This document shows positions 9,612 through 18,189 of a DNA stretch of 64,000 bases, in pieces. Source of the DNA: QYQD01 sp040754095. GTDB lineage: Bacteria; Desulfobacterota; QYQD01. The notes beneath the pieces were generated by a model, which saw nothing but the letters and a program-made list of their open reading frames with translations, made no database searches and was not told the origin of the DNA. The DNA lies in assembly GCA_040754095.1 (NCBI GenBank), contig JBFMFO010000002.1:120381-184380 (forward strand). Direction: 5' to 3'. A program made the position numbers and the translations under genes. Position 1 is the stretch's first letter. Every line of letters starts with the position of its first letter.

Positions 9612-12482
9612 ATGAAAAAGGTAATATTTGTCCTTTGTTTAATAGTCCTCGGCATTTTTTATTTTTGCAACTGTTATGCTGAGGAAGGCTTTCAGGTCCT
9701 GGCCCCGGCCCGCGCGGTTAAGCTGTCTTATCAGGTTATAGGCGAAAGCAAGTTACTGGTTTCGGCCCTGGATGCCGAAGATAATCCTGTTGAGGGACTG
9801 AAGGCCGAAGACTTTGTAGTGCAAATGGGACGGAAAAAAGCCAGGATATTATCGGCGGAGCCCCTTGAAACCAGAAGGGACGTAGGGCTGAACGTGGTCC
9901 TGGTTGTGGATAATTCTTTTTCCATGAAGGAGCGCCATGCCGTACAGCCGCTCCTCTCGGCCCTGGAAGAATTTCTCAAAATAGTGCGGCCCATCGACGA
10001 TGTTCAGGTGGTGGTCTTCGATGATGCACATACCATAAGGGTCAATGAACGCGACCTGCACGTCAAGACCTTTCATTCCAATGATGTCTTAAGGCTCAGG
10101 GAATTTTTCCGGGAAAGCTTTGATCGCGGGTTGACCAACCGGACCTTCCTCTACGAAGGCATGGCGGCCGGACTGGATTTAATCCAAAAGACGCCGGAAA
10201 AGGGCAATAAGTTTCTCGTGCTCTTCTCAGACGGCGAGGATCTCAACAGCACCTTGGACCGTAAGGCGGTAGAGGCCGCGGCCGGGAGGATAGTGAATCT
10301 TGCGGCCTATTCCATAGACTATATGCCGGTGACGGCTCCGGACCCCTTTCTTAAATCGTTTGCCGAGGCCCATGGAGGCAAGATATGGAAGGCTGCTTCC
10401 GCCGTTGAACTTCTGCCCATTTTCCAGTCCTTTTCTACGACCTTGTTTCATCGCTACGTAGTTACGTATCGTTTTCTAAATCCTCCCCAGGGAACATTGT
10501 CCCTGGAGCCTGCGGAATTAAATTTTGACATGTTTACCATGAACGATGGCTCGCCGGTATTGAATCATGTATTCTTTGAGGCCGGCAAAAGTGAGATTCC
10601 CGGAAAGTATGTCCTTCTGAAGGACAGGGCGCAGACGCAGGCCTTTGATGAAAAGACCCTGAAATCTGCGCCGGAGTTGTATTACAACCTGCTCAATATC
10701 GTGGGCAGACGTCTGACCCAAAATCCTATGGCCCGGGTGCGTATCGTAGGCTGCAACTCAGATACCGGTGTGGAGAAGAATAACCTTGATCTTTCGAGCC
10801 GCCGGGCCGAGGCGGTAAGGACCTATCTTTATAACGTCTGGGGGATGGATCCCCTGCGCATGAAGGTGGAGACCCGCAATCTGCCGGCGCAGGCCACGGC
10901 TATGGACGTACTGGGCGGACGGGCGGAAAATCAGCGGGTAGAAATTATATACGATCTGCTGGCTATGCAGGCGGATGCGGCAAATGCTTTTATTCCAGAA
11001 ACGAACGGCATAGATGAGATAAAAATCCGGCCGCAGATAACGGCCGAATATGGCATTGCCGATTGGGAACTCACCCTCCTCGGCAATAATGAACCTATAA
11101 AGACCATAAAGGGCACGGGTAACCTAAAGCCGTTATATGCGTTTCCTCTGGACGAACTGGGCCGGGCGAGGCTGGCCGCTATCGGCAACCTTGAAGCCCG
11201 TATCAGAGTGACGGACGTCTATGGTGATATCCATGAAACTACTGCGGGTCCCTGTCCGGTAAGGGGTTCCAGGAAAAAAGTGATACATGGGCTTGTGCCT
11301 CCACCCTCCGGATCGCTGGACATGGATCCGGATAAGATAACTATCGAGGAAGTGACCACGGTCGACAGCTCTCCATTACTTAATTATGTATATTTTGAGA
11401 CAGGCGAAGGAGTAATCCCCGGTCGTTATGCCCTTTTCACAGATAAGGCTGAAACCGGGGTATTTAAAGAGAGTGGATTAAAAGGCACGATGGACAAGTA
11501 TCATCACATCCTGAACGTTATAGGAAAACGAATGACCGGGCATCCGGAGGCCCGTATAAAAATTGTCGGCTGTAACGCGCATTATGGCGTGGAGCGGGGT
11601 AAACTTAACCTCTCCCGGCAGAGGGCCGGGGCCGTACAGTCTTATTTAAAAGATATATGGGCCATAGACCCGGCCCGGATGGATATTGAGACCCGCAGTC
11701 TGCCGGCCATGGCCAGCACCAACCGGATAAATGAGGGGAGAGTCGAAAACCAGCGCGCGGAGATATATTCTGATTCCCCGGCCATAACTGATACCATAAA
11801 AAGCACATATATGGAGGCGGTGAGCGACGCCAAAGAAATCCGGCTCTTGCCACAGATCCAGGCCGGGTATGGCGTAGCGCATTGGGATATGGAGATAATG
11901 GGTGATGACGCCGTAATCCGTTCTGTAGATGGCGAGGGAGAACCTGCGCCGGCCTACGCCTTCGATTTGAAAGACCTTGATCTCCGCAAGATCGGCGCTT
12001 ACAAAAATCTCAGCGTTCGCATGGAGGTCATAGACGAAAAAGGGCAGAGCTATAAGACCGTTTCCGCACCTTCTTCAGTCACGTTTATAAAACGCGAGGA
12101 ACAGGTTGCCCAGAAGACGGGCCATAAGGTGCTGGAAAAATATGCACTTATACTCTTTGACTTTGATCGTGCGGATATAAAGGAACAGAATAAGGCCGTC
12201 CTGAATCAGATAATCGGGAGGATAAAACAACTCCCGGCCGCCGTGGTGAAGATCGTCGGCCATACAGATACCATAGGCAAAGAAGATTACAACCTGAAGC
12301 TGTCGGAGAGGCGGGCCAGGGCTGTTTACGATCAGATACTGGCCGGAGGGATTACAGCGGATGATAGAATCACCTATGCGGGCGTAGGCCCCCGTGATCC
12401 CCTTTATGATAACAGCCGGCCGGAGGGCCGGGCACTCAACCGGACGGTGACCGTTTGCCTGGAGTATGAGGTAAAAGAATAG
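9612..12482 (+). CDS. Exported vWA protein with three OmpA-like modules
   Basis: About 956 residues. The ATG at 9612 has GGGGGA upstream and opens a clear signal peptide (MKKVIFVLCLIVLGIFYFC, cut after CYA); an ATG at 9600 is also in frame. A von Willebrand A domain (about 90-290) has the MIDAS motif DNSFS. Two internal OmpA-like modules (about 315-446 and 590-720) share VRIVGCNSDTG or IKIVGCNAHYG blocks and alternate with beta-rich linkers. A C-terminal canonical OmpA module (about 838-956) has KIVGHTDTIG and LSERRARAVYDQI, the usual peptidoglycan-binding signature. Likely periplasmic or outer-membrane anchored, with a metal-dependent adhesion role; function unknown. Its 3' end overlaps convergent nadC by 47 bp. 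Confidence 0.85.
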   Translation: MKKVIFVLCLIVLGIFYFCNCYAEEGFQVLAPARAVKLSYQVIGESKLLVSALDAEDNPVEGLKAEDFVVQMGRKKARILSAEPLETRRDVGLNVVLVVDNSFSMKERHAVQPLLSALEEFLKIVRPIDDVQVVVFDDAHTIRVNERDLHVKTFHSNDVLRLREFFRESFDRGLTNRTFLYEGMAAGLDLIQKTPEKGNKFLVLFSDGEDLNSTLDRKAVEAAAGRIVNLAAYSIDYMPVTAPDPFLKSFAEAHGGKIWKAASAVELLPIFQSFSTTLFHRYVVTYRFLNPPQGTLSLEPAELNFDMFTMNDGSPVLNHVFFEAGKSEIPGKYVLLKDRAQTQAFDEKTLKSAPELYYNLLNIVGRRLTQNPMARVRIVGCNSDTGVEKNNLDLSSRRAEAVRTYLYNVWGMDPLRMKVETRNLPAQATAMDVLGGRAENQRVEIIYDLLAMQADAANAFIPETNGIDEIKIRPQITAEYGIADWELTLLGNNEPIKTIKGTGNLKPLYAFPLDELGRARLAAIGNLEARIRVTDVYGDIHETTAGPCPVRGSRKKVIHGLVPPPSGSLDMDPDKITIEEVTTVDSSPLLNYVYFETGEGVIPGRYALFTDKAETGVFKESGLKGTMDKYHHILNVIGKRMTGHPEARIKIVGCNAHYGVERGKLNLSRQRAGAVQSYLKDIWAIDPARMDIETRSLPAMASTNRINEGRVENQRAEIYSDSPAITDTIKSTYMEAVSDAKEIRLLPQIQAGYGVAHWDMEIMGDDAVIRSVDGEGEPAPAYAFDLKDLDLRKIGAYKNLSVRMEVIDEKGQSYKTVSAPSSVTFIKREEQVAQKTGHKVLEKYALILFDFDRADIKEQNKAVLNQIIGRIKQLPAAVVKIVGHTDTIGKEDYNLKLSERRARAVYDQILAGGITADDRITYAGVGPRDPLYDNSRPEGRALNRTVTVCLEYEVKE

Positions 12483-13320
12483 ACAGCCGCATGCTTATGT
12501 CGCAGGCCGGGGCTGAGTGAGTGAGGGCCCCGATGGATATTAAATCCACGCCGGTCTCCGCTATTTCCCGCACGTTCTTTAAATTTACCCCGCCCGAGGC
12601 CTCCAGTATGGCCTTTCCCCCGGTCAGGGCCACAGCCTCTTTCAGTGTCGGGATGTCCATGTTGTCCAGGAGAATGGCCCCGGCTCCAGCCTCCAGAGCC
12701 TCCTGGAGCTGGTCTATGTTGCCGACTTCTACCTCAACCTTCATGCCAGGCGGGGCAGAGGCCCTAGCCCGCCTAATGGCCTCAGATAATGAGGGAACCG
12801 CGGCCAGGTGGTTGTCCTTGATTAAAACGGCGTCGTAGAGGCCGAAGCGGTGATTATGGCCGCCCCCCATCCGGACGGCGTACTTTTCCAGAAGGCGCAG
12901 GCCGGGGGTGGTCTTCCGGGTGTCCAAGATCTTAACCGGCAACCCGGCCACGGCCTCAACGAATTTATGGGTGTGGGTGGCGATACCCGATAGTCGCTGC
13001 AGAAAATTGAGGGCTACCCTTTCCCCTCTGAGCAGGTCGGCGACCGACCCGTAACCCTCGGCCAGTACCTCTCCATGTGCAGCTCGCCCCCCGTCTTTGA
13101 GGAGAGCTTTAAATTCAATAGCGGGGTTCAGCGTATGAAAAACTTGCCCGGCGATTTCAATCCCGGCGACCAGGAAGTCCTGTTTGGCTACGATGGTGGC
13201 CTGTCCCTGGAGTTCAGGATCGATCAGGGCCTCCGTGGTCAGATCCCCCGGCCCGATATCCTCAGCCAGGGCCTGTTCGATGAGAAATTTTATTGATGTA
13301 GATATATCCATAGGCATCAT
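12436..13320 (-). CDS. nadC: Nicotinate-nucleotide pyrophosphorylase (carboxylating)
   Basis: Quinolinate phosphoribosyltransferase: quinolinate plus PRPP gives nicotinate mononucleotide, CO2 and PPi in NAD biosynthesis. 294 residues. Signatures include EDIGPGDLTTEAL at the N-terminus, RLSGIATHT, the PRPP/quinolinate-contacting KILDTRKTTPGLR, GGGHNHRFGLYDAVLIKDNH, and the C-terminal barrel segments DNMD and EASGGV. It starts in an ATGA overlap with the upstream hydrolase, so translation is coupled. The last 15 residues extend antisense into the 3' end of the vWA/OmpA gene, a tail-to-tail overlap. nadA and nadB are not in the window. Confidence 0.95.
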   Translation of the reverse strand: MMPMDISTSIKFLIEQALAEDIGPGDLTTEALIDPELQGQATIVAKQDFLVAGIEIAGQVFHTLNPAIEFKALLKDGGRAAHGEVLAEGYGSVADLLRGERVALNFLQRLSGIATHTHKFVEAVAGLPVKILDTRKTTPGLRLLEKYAVRMGGGHNHRFGLYDAVLIKDNHLAAVPSLSEAIRRARASAPPGMKVEVEVGNIDQLQEALEAGAGAILLDNMDIPTLKEAVALTGGKAILEASGGVNLKNVREIAETGVDLISIGALTHSAPACDISMRLSILLPHTPGKRSPSG

Positions 13321-14096
13321 CCTTTTATCTCCACCAACTTCCCCACCCGATCCTGCCAGGATAGTGAAAGACCGGTAGCAGCCGAAGACTGTTTAAGAAA
13401 ATTTTTGACGGTTTGATAGGCCTTCTCCGGGTGATTATTAACCTGGCTCAAATGGGCCAGGACTATGTGCTGCAACCCGGGATGGAGTATCTCTTCCAGC
13501 AACTGGCAGGTCTGATAATTTGATAAATGGCCTAAACGCCCTTTTATCCTCTGTTTCAGCTCCCACGGATAAGGGCCGTATTCCAGCATCTCCGGGTCAT
13601 GATTGGCCTCCATAATCACGGCCTGGCAGCCCTTCAGCTCGTTAGAAGCAAGGCGCGTAACCATCCCCAGGTCCGTAGAGATGCCCAACTTAACCCGGTC
13701 GTTACTGACGCAAAGGCCGATCGGATCAGCGGCGTCATGAGGGATGGAAAAGGGGTGAACGGTAATACTATCGACACTGAAAGACCGGCCGCTCTCGACA
13801 GTGCATACCTCTTTTATACGGCCCAGGTATCTAGCCGCAGCCCGATGGGTAGCAGATGTCATATAGACGGGCAGGTCAAAACGGCGCGAGATAACACCGA
13901 CCCCGCGGATATGATCATTATGTTCATGGGTGACTATGACACCGTTCAGAGAATCCGGAGAAACCCCGATAGTGTTTAAGCGCCTCGTAATTTCCGTTGC
14001 GCTCAATCCCGCATCGACCAGGAAGCGTGCCCCTTGAGACTCCAGGTACGTACAATTCCCCTTACTGCCGCTGGCCAGTACACAAAATCGGATCAC
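13317..14096 (-). CDS. Metallo-beta-lactamase fold hydrolase, YycJ/WalJ-like
   Basis: 259-residue cytosolic metallohydrolase. The N-terminus MIRFCVLASGSKGNCTYLE and the metal motif THEHNDH (HxHxDH) match the YycJ/WalJ group of metallo-beta-lactamase-fold proteins. Further metal ligands are plausible in HDAADPIG, STDLG and LAHLSQVNN. YycJ relatives have been proposed to act as 5'-3' exonucleases in DNA repair; that role is inference here. It overlaps nadC by 4 bp. A 214-bp spacer separates it from divergent rnhA. Confidence 0.85.
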   Translation of the reverse strand: MIRFCVLASGSKGNCTYLESQGARFLVDAGLSATEITRRLNTIGVSPDSLNGVIVTHEHNDHIRGVGVISRRFDLPVYMTSATHRAAARYLGRIKEVCTVESGRSFSVDSITVHPFSIPHDAADPIGLCVSNDRVKLGISTDLGMVTRLASNELKGCQAVIMEANHDPEMLEYGPYPWELKQRIKGRLGHLSNYQTCQLLEEILHPGLQHIVLAHLSQVNNHPEKAYQTVKNFLKQSSAATGLSLSWQDRVGKLVEIKG

Positions 14097-14310
14097 CTCC
14101 GGCCTCCATCGAATAATGTTAGAGAGAACCGATAATTCTTAGGTCAATCTGTGGGGAGAGTCAAGAAATATTTGTAGGAGTGTCTTTTTTAACACTCTGC
14201 CTCCACCTTATCTATATCATGCTTTTTCGTAGCATTATTGTCCCGTATCATGTAACTTAATCCGTCAAATCGCAGATGCGCCGGGGCGCAAACTTGGACA
14301 GGAATAGGAA

Positions 14311-14793
14311 ATGACCAAACCGGATCAAACAAACGTGGTAGAAATCTTCACAGACGGGGCGTGCAGCGGGAACCCCGGGCCGGGCGGATGGGGCGTTATC
14401 CTGCGCTTTGGGGCGCATGAAAAAGAGTTGTCCGGATTCAACCCGGATACTACCAATAACCGCATGGAGCTTCTGGCCGCCATACGGGCCCTGGAAAGCC
14501 TGAAAAAACCTTGCCGGGTTATATTAACCACGGATTCGGCCTATCTCAAAAACGGCATTACCACCTGGATACATAACTGGAAAAAAAGAGGCTGGTGTAA
14601 GAGCAATAAAAAGCCGGTGGAAAATGTGGATTTGTGGCAGCGGCTTGACACCTTAGCATCCCGGCACAATATCGAATGGCGCTGGGTTCGCGGCCATCAG
14701 GGACACCCGGAAAATGACCGCGCCGACCGGTTAGCGGTTTCCGCCATTAAAAAGGCCCTGGCCGGTGAGATAGTGGATGTCATTAGTCAATAG
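14311..14793 (+). CDS. rnhA: Ribonuclease HI
   Basis: Cleaves the RNA strand of RNA-DNA hybrids, removing primers and R-loops. The 160 residues carry all catalytic elements: the first Asp in FTDGACSGNPGPGGW, the Glu in NNRMELLAAI, the Asp in TTDSAYLKNGI, and the last Asp in GHPENDRADRLA. The basic KKRGWCKSNKKPVEN handle is present. AGGAATAGGAA precedes the ATG. The final codons (VISQ, stop) are formed by an intergenic ATTAGTCAATAGTC repeat, so the extreme C-terminus is probably acquired. Confidence 0.96.
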   Translation: MTKPDQTNVVEIFTDGACSGNPGPGGWGVILRFGAHEKELSGFNPDTTNNRMELLAAIRALESLKKPCRVILTTDSAYLKNGITTWIHNWKKRGWCKSNKKPVENVDLWQRLDTLASRHNIEWRWVRGHQGHPENDRADRLAVSAIKKALAGEIVDVISQ

Positions 14794-14912
14794 TCAGTTG
14801 TCACTGGTAAAAGTGATCCATCTTTCCAACTTAATCAATGACTAATGACCAGTGACCAGTGACGTTTTAAATTTTGGCATTGATTTGAACTTTTAACTTT
14901 GAACTTTTAACT
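14780..14912. repeat. AGTCATT and GAACTTT heptad tracts
   Basis: Left arm of 7-bp AGTCAAT/AGTCAGT/TGTCACT units from the rnhA 3' end, then a right arm of ATGACTA/ATGACCA/GTGACCA units (14838-14864) forming the inverse. A second 7-bp tract follows (GAACTTT TAACTTT repeated, about 14887-14912) and reaches the phoU stop codon. The palindrome may terminate both convergent genes. Confidence 0.65.
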
Positions 14913-15595
14913 TAAGCCTGCTTCACTCCCTCCTTCCCTTGCTCGCTGATATGTCTTATGACCCGGCCTTCGACCATGAAAATGACATCCTCGGCAATAT
15001 TGGTAGCCAGGTCGGCTATGCGCTCCAGATTAAGGGCAACGATGAGGAGGTGAACCCCTTGACTAATAGTCGATGGGTCATTCATCATGTGTTCCAGTAT
15101 GTCGCAGACCACCTTTAAGTAAAGGTTATCTATAACGTCATCCCGCGCGCAAACAGACGCAGCGATACGGGTATCTTGATTAACAAAGGAGTCTATGGCC
15201 TCCCGTAGCATCTCCTGGCAATTGCCGGCCATCCTGTTCAACCCCAGAGGTTTAATCATAAAAGGCTCTTCGGCCATGAGGACAACACGTTCAGCGATAT
15301 TAACGGCCTGGTCGCCCATACGCTCCAGGTCGATATTAATGCGCATGGCCGTCGTTATAAAACGCAGGTCTATGGCCATGGGCTGCTGGAGGGCCAGAAG
15401 CTTCAGGCACTGATGATCTATCTCGTTTTCCAGCCGGTCTATCTCCTCGTCTTTGTCTATAATACAATGGGCCTCGTACACATTGCGTTTGTTAAATGCA
15501 AGGATGGTGTCTTTCAATAATTCCTCAACCAGAGAAGACATCTCCAGGAGCTTAATCTTTAAATTTGTCAGTTCGTGGTGGAAGGTGGTGGGCAT
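14912..15595 (-). CDS. phoU: Phosphate signalling protein PhoU
   Basis: Cytosolic metal-binding helical protein that couples the Pst transporter to the PhoR kinase and represses the Pho regulon when phosphate is plentiful. The 227 residues form two repeated three-helix PhoU domains (about 15-105 and 115-205). Signatures are the metal-ligand motif DEEIDRLENEID in the first repeat, the RMGDQAVNIAE helix ending it, RDDVIDNLY in the second, and ERIADLATNIAEDVIF near the C-terminus. It is the last gene of pstSCAB-phoU, 15 bp after pstB. The stop codon sits at the edge of an intergenic heptad repeat. Confidence 0.95.
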   Translation of the reverse strand: MPTTFHHELTNLKIKLLEMSSLVEELLKDTILAFNKRNVYEAHCIIDKDEEIDRLENEIDHQCLKLLALQQPMAIDLRFITTAMRINIDLERMGDQAVNIAERVVLMAEEPFMIKPLGLNRMAGNCQEMLREAIDSFVNQDTRIAASVCARDDVIDNLYLKVVCDILEHMMNDPSTISQGVHLLIVALNLERIADLATNIAEDVIFMVEGRVIRHISEQGKEGVKQA

Positions 15596-15610
15596 AGTTT
15601 ATCTCCGGTA

Positions 15611-16372
15611 TCACCCGAATCGGCCGGTGATGTAATCTTCAGTCTGTTTGAGTTTGGGTCTGGTAAACATCGTCTCCGTATCATCAACCTCAACGATCCG
15701 CCCCAGGTAAAAAAACGCGGTAATGTCCGATACCCGCGCCGCCTGTTGCATATTATGGGTAACGATAATTATAGTATATTTTTCCTTGAGTTGGTGAATT
15801 AATTCTTCAATGCGCTGGGTGGCAATCGGATCCAGGGCCGACGCCGGCTCATCCATAAGCAGGACTTCCGGTTCGACCGCCAGGGCCCGGGCGATGCAAA
15901 GGCGCTGCTGCTGCCCGCCGGAAAGACCCATGGCCGATTCCTGAAGCCGATCCTTGACCTCATCCCAAATGGCCGCATCGATAAGGGCCTTTTCCACAAT
16001 CTCGGCCAGTTTATTCCTGTCCTTTAAGCCGCCAATACGCAGGCCATAAGCCACGTTGTCAAAAATAGACTTTGGGAATGGATTGGACTTTTGAAAGACC
16101 ATGCCGATGCGTCGCCGGATATCCACGACATCCACAGAACGATCATATATATCGTGTCCATCGATAAAGACCTTACCTTCTATCCGCACACCTGCGATGG
16201 TCTCATTCATACGGTTTAAACAGCGCAGAAAAGTGCTCTTCCCGCACCCCGAAGGCCCGATAAAGGCCGTGACCTTATAGGGCGGTATCCGAATACTTAT
16301 ATCATGAAGGGCCTGAACCGGGCCGTAAAAAAAATTAAGTCCTTCCGTCCATATCTTGGCTTCTTCCGCCAT
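15611..16372 (-). CDS. pstB: Phosphate ABC transporter ATP-binding protein
   Basis: ATPase of the PstSCAB high-affinity phosphate importer on the cytoplasmic face of the inner membrane. 253 residues. Walker A is GPSGCGKST, the signature is LSGGQQQRLCIARAL, Walker B is LLMDEPASALD, and the switch His is in IIIVTHNMQQAARVSD. The PstB-typical FLRCLNRMNE is present. pstA lies just upstream and phoU just downstream in the same operon. Confidence 0.97.
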   Translation of the reverse strand: MAEEAKIWTEGLNFFYGPVQALHDISIRIPPYKVTAFIGPSGCGKSTFLRCLNRMNETIAGVRIEGKVFIDGHDIYDRSVDVVDIRRRIGMVFQKSNPFPKSIFDNVAYGLRIGGLKDRNKLAEIVEKALIDAAIWDEVKDRLQESAMGLSGGQQQRLCIARALAVEPEVLLMDEPASALDPIATQRIEELIHQLKEKYTIIIVTHNMQQAARVSDITAFFYLGRIVEVDDTETMFTRPKLKQTEDYITGRFG

Positions 16373-16381
16373 AAGATTTTC

Positions 16382-17230
16382 TTAATCTCGTTTCTTGCGA
16401 AAATGATACCGGATAATTACCGCGACCAGATTAAGACCGACCACAAGCGCGATCAGAACAAGGGCCGTGCCGTAGGCCAGGGGCATTACCTTTTCCACGT
16501 CATGGTGCTGGGTGGCCAGGACATACAGGTGGTAAGGCAGGGCCATGAACTGGCTGAAGGGGCTGTCCGGGAGGAACGGGAGAAAAAAGGCCGCGCCGGT
16601 AAAGAGGATGGGTGCGGTCTCACCCGCGGCCCTGGCCAGCCCCAGAATCGTTCCGGTAAGCATCCCGGGGATGGCATAGGGCAGGACATTGGTGCGGATG
16701 GCCTGCCACTTGGTAGCTCCCAGGGCCAAAGCCCCGTCGCGATATGACTTGGGTACAGTTTTGAGGGCCTCTTCGCTCGCCGTAATCGTCCAGGGAAGTG
16801 TAAGAAGCCCTAGCGTGAGCCCCGCCGACAGCACGGAGGCTCCAAGATGAAGCATGCGCACGAAGATAGCCACACCGAATAGCCCATAGACAATGGAGGG
16901 AACGCCGGAGAGATTGCGAATGGAAAGACGTATGACACGGGTAAGCGGACCATGCGGGGCATATTCGTTAAGATAAACGGCGGCGAACATACCCAGCGGA
17001 ACCGCAAACAAGGCTGTAATCACGGTAACATAGACCGTGCCGACTATCGCCGGGAATATACCGCCCTCGGTCATGCCCATCCGGGGTTCCGCCGTCAAAA
17101 ATTCCCAGGAGATGACACCGATCCCCTTATAGAAGATATCAAACAGGATGAATCCCAGAATAAGCACCACAAGAACGCTGCCCAGGCGGAACAAATTAAA
17201 GCCGAGCGTCTCCACCGTCTCTTTCTTCAT
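16382..17230 (-). CDS. pstA: Phosphate ABC transporter permease PstA
   Basis: Inner-membrane permease of 282 residues with about six transmembrane helices. The EAA-like cytoplasmic loop is ALKTVPKSYRDGALALGATK, and TRVIRLSIRNLSGVPSIVYGL is typical of PstA. It pairs with PstC to form the phosphate channel. The start overlaps the pstC stop in TAATG, indicating translational coupling. pstB follows after 9 bp. Confidence 0.96.
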   Translation of the reverse strand: MKKETVETLGFNLFRLGSVLVVLILGFILFDIFYKGIGVISWEFLTAEPRMGMTEGGIFPAIVGTVYVTVITALFAVPLGMFAAVYLNEYAPHGPLTRVIRLSIRNLSGVPSIVYGLFGVAIFVRMLHLGASVLSAGLTLGLLTLPWTITASEEALKTVPKSYRDGALALGATKWQAIRTNVLPYAIPGMLTGTILGLARAAGETAPILFTGAAFFLPFLPDSPFSQFMALPYHLYVLATQHHDVEKVMPLAYGTALVLIALVVGLNLVAVIIRYHFRKKRD

Positions 17231-18189
17231 TACTGCTCCACCTCCTGATACTTCTGGAGGATAATATCGGAGACGAGATTAACCAGAAAAGTCATTACAA
17301 ACAAGACAAAACCGATAACAAAAAGGGCGTGATAGTGGGCCGAGCCAAATGGGACCTCGCCGAGTTCGATGGCAATAGTGGCCGTCATGGTACGCACAGC
17401 GTCCAGAAACGAGTGAGGCATGGCCTGAGCGTTGCCCGTGGCCATAAGAACGGTCATGGTCTCCCCGATCGCCCGCCCCATCCCCAGCATAATGGAGGCG
17501 ATAATACCGGAGAGTGCAGCCGGGATGGTGACGCGAACCAGCGTCTGCCAGCGGCTTGCCCCCAGCGCCAGGGAGGCCTCTTTATAGGTCTTTGGAACCG
17601 CAATAATCGCGTCCTCAGAAAGGCTGATAATAGTCGGCAGGCTCATAATGGCCAGGAGGATGCATCCATTTAAGGCATTCAGACCATTGGGGAGGCCGAA
17701 GGCCCCGGCAATAAGTGGATTGACAACCACTATTCCTAAAAAGCCTAATACCACCGAGGGAATCCCGGCCAGTATCTCGATAATCGGTTTGAGAACCTCC
17801 CTGACGCGCGGCGAAGCAATCTCAGCCAGGTAAGCTGCGCAGGCCAGACCAACCGGCACCGCAATCAAAAGGGCGCCAAAGGTGACTATGAGCGTACTAA
17901 CCATTATGGCCCCCAGGCCATAGGTAGCTTTTACATAAGAGGTGGGATTCCAGGTGGATCGCAAGAAATCGGAAAGCTGAATTTCCCTGAAGGCCGGCAG
18001 ACCTTCGCTGAAGAGCAGAGAAAAAATACCCAAAAGGACGATGATGGAAATGATCCCGTTAAAAAAGAAAAAGGAGGCGATCAGCCGTTCTTTAGTCCTT
18101 CTCCAGCCGGACCTCCGTGCTTTAAAATCCCCTCTGGCCCCCCCCTTAATAAGGGGGGGCAGGGTAAATTTATTCGTTTTAGAAGCCAT
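17230..18189 (-). CDS. pstC: Phosphate ABC transporter permease PstC
   Basis: Second inner-membrane permease of the Pst importer. The ATG at 18189 gives 319 residues and overlaps the pstS stop by 11 bp; an upstream frame to 18285 lies inside pstS and is unlikely. Six transmembrane helices and the EAA loop AVPKTYKEASLALGASRWQT are clear, as is EILAGIPSVVLGFLG. Oddly, residues about 9-24 (FTLPPLIKGGARGDFKA) are encoded by a copy of the CCCCCTT/AAGGGGG palindromic repeat found also in waaF, lpxK and near 63.8 kb. The insert lies in the cytoplasmic N-terminus before the first helix, where it is likely tolerated. Confidence 0.94.
   Translation of the reverse strand: MASKTNKFTLPPLIKGGARGDFKARRSGWRRTKERLIASFFFFNGIISIIVLLGIFSLLFSEGLPAFREIQLSDFLRSTWNPTSYVKATYGLGAIMVSTLIVTFGALLIAVPVGLACAAYLAEIASPRVREVLKPIIEILAGIPSVVLGFLGIVVVNPLIAGAFGLPNGLNALNGCILLAIMSLPTIISLSEDAIIAVPKTYKEASLALGASRWQTLVRVTIPAALSGIIASIMLGMGRAIGETMTVLMATGNAQAMPHSFLDAVRTMTATIAIELGEVPFGSAHYHALFVIGFVLFVMTFLVNLVSDIILQKYQEVEQ
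18123..18169. repeat. CCCCCTT/AAGGGGG palindrome inside pstC
   Basis: GGCCCCCCCCTTAATAAGGG, continuing as GGGG, is a perfect-arm palindrome read in frame as LPPLIKGG. It belongs to the repeat family seen at 37.5, 38.6 and 63.8 kb. Confidence 0.75.
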
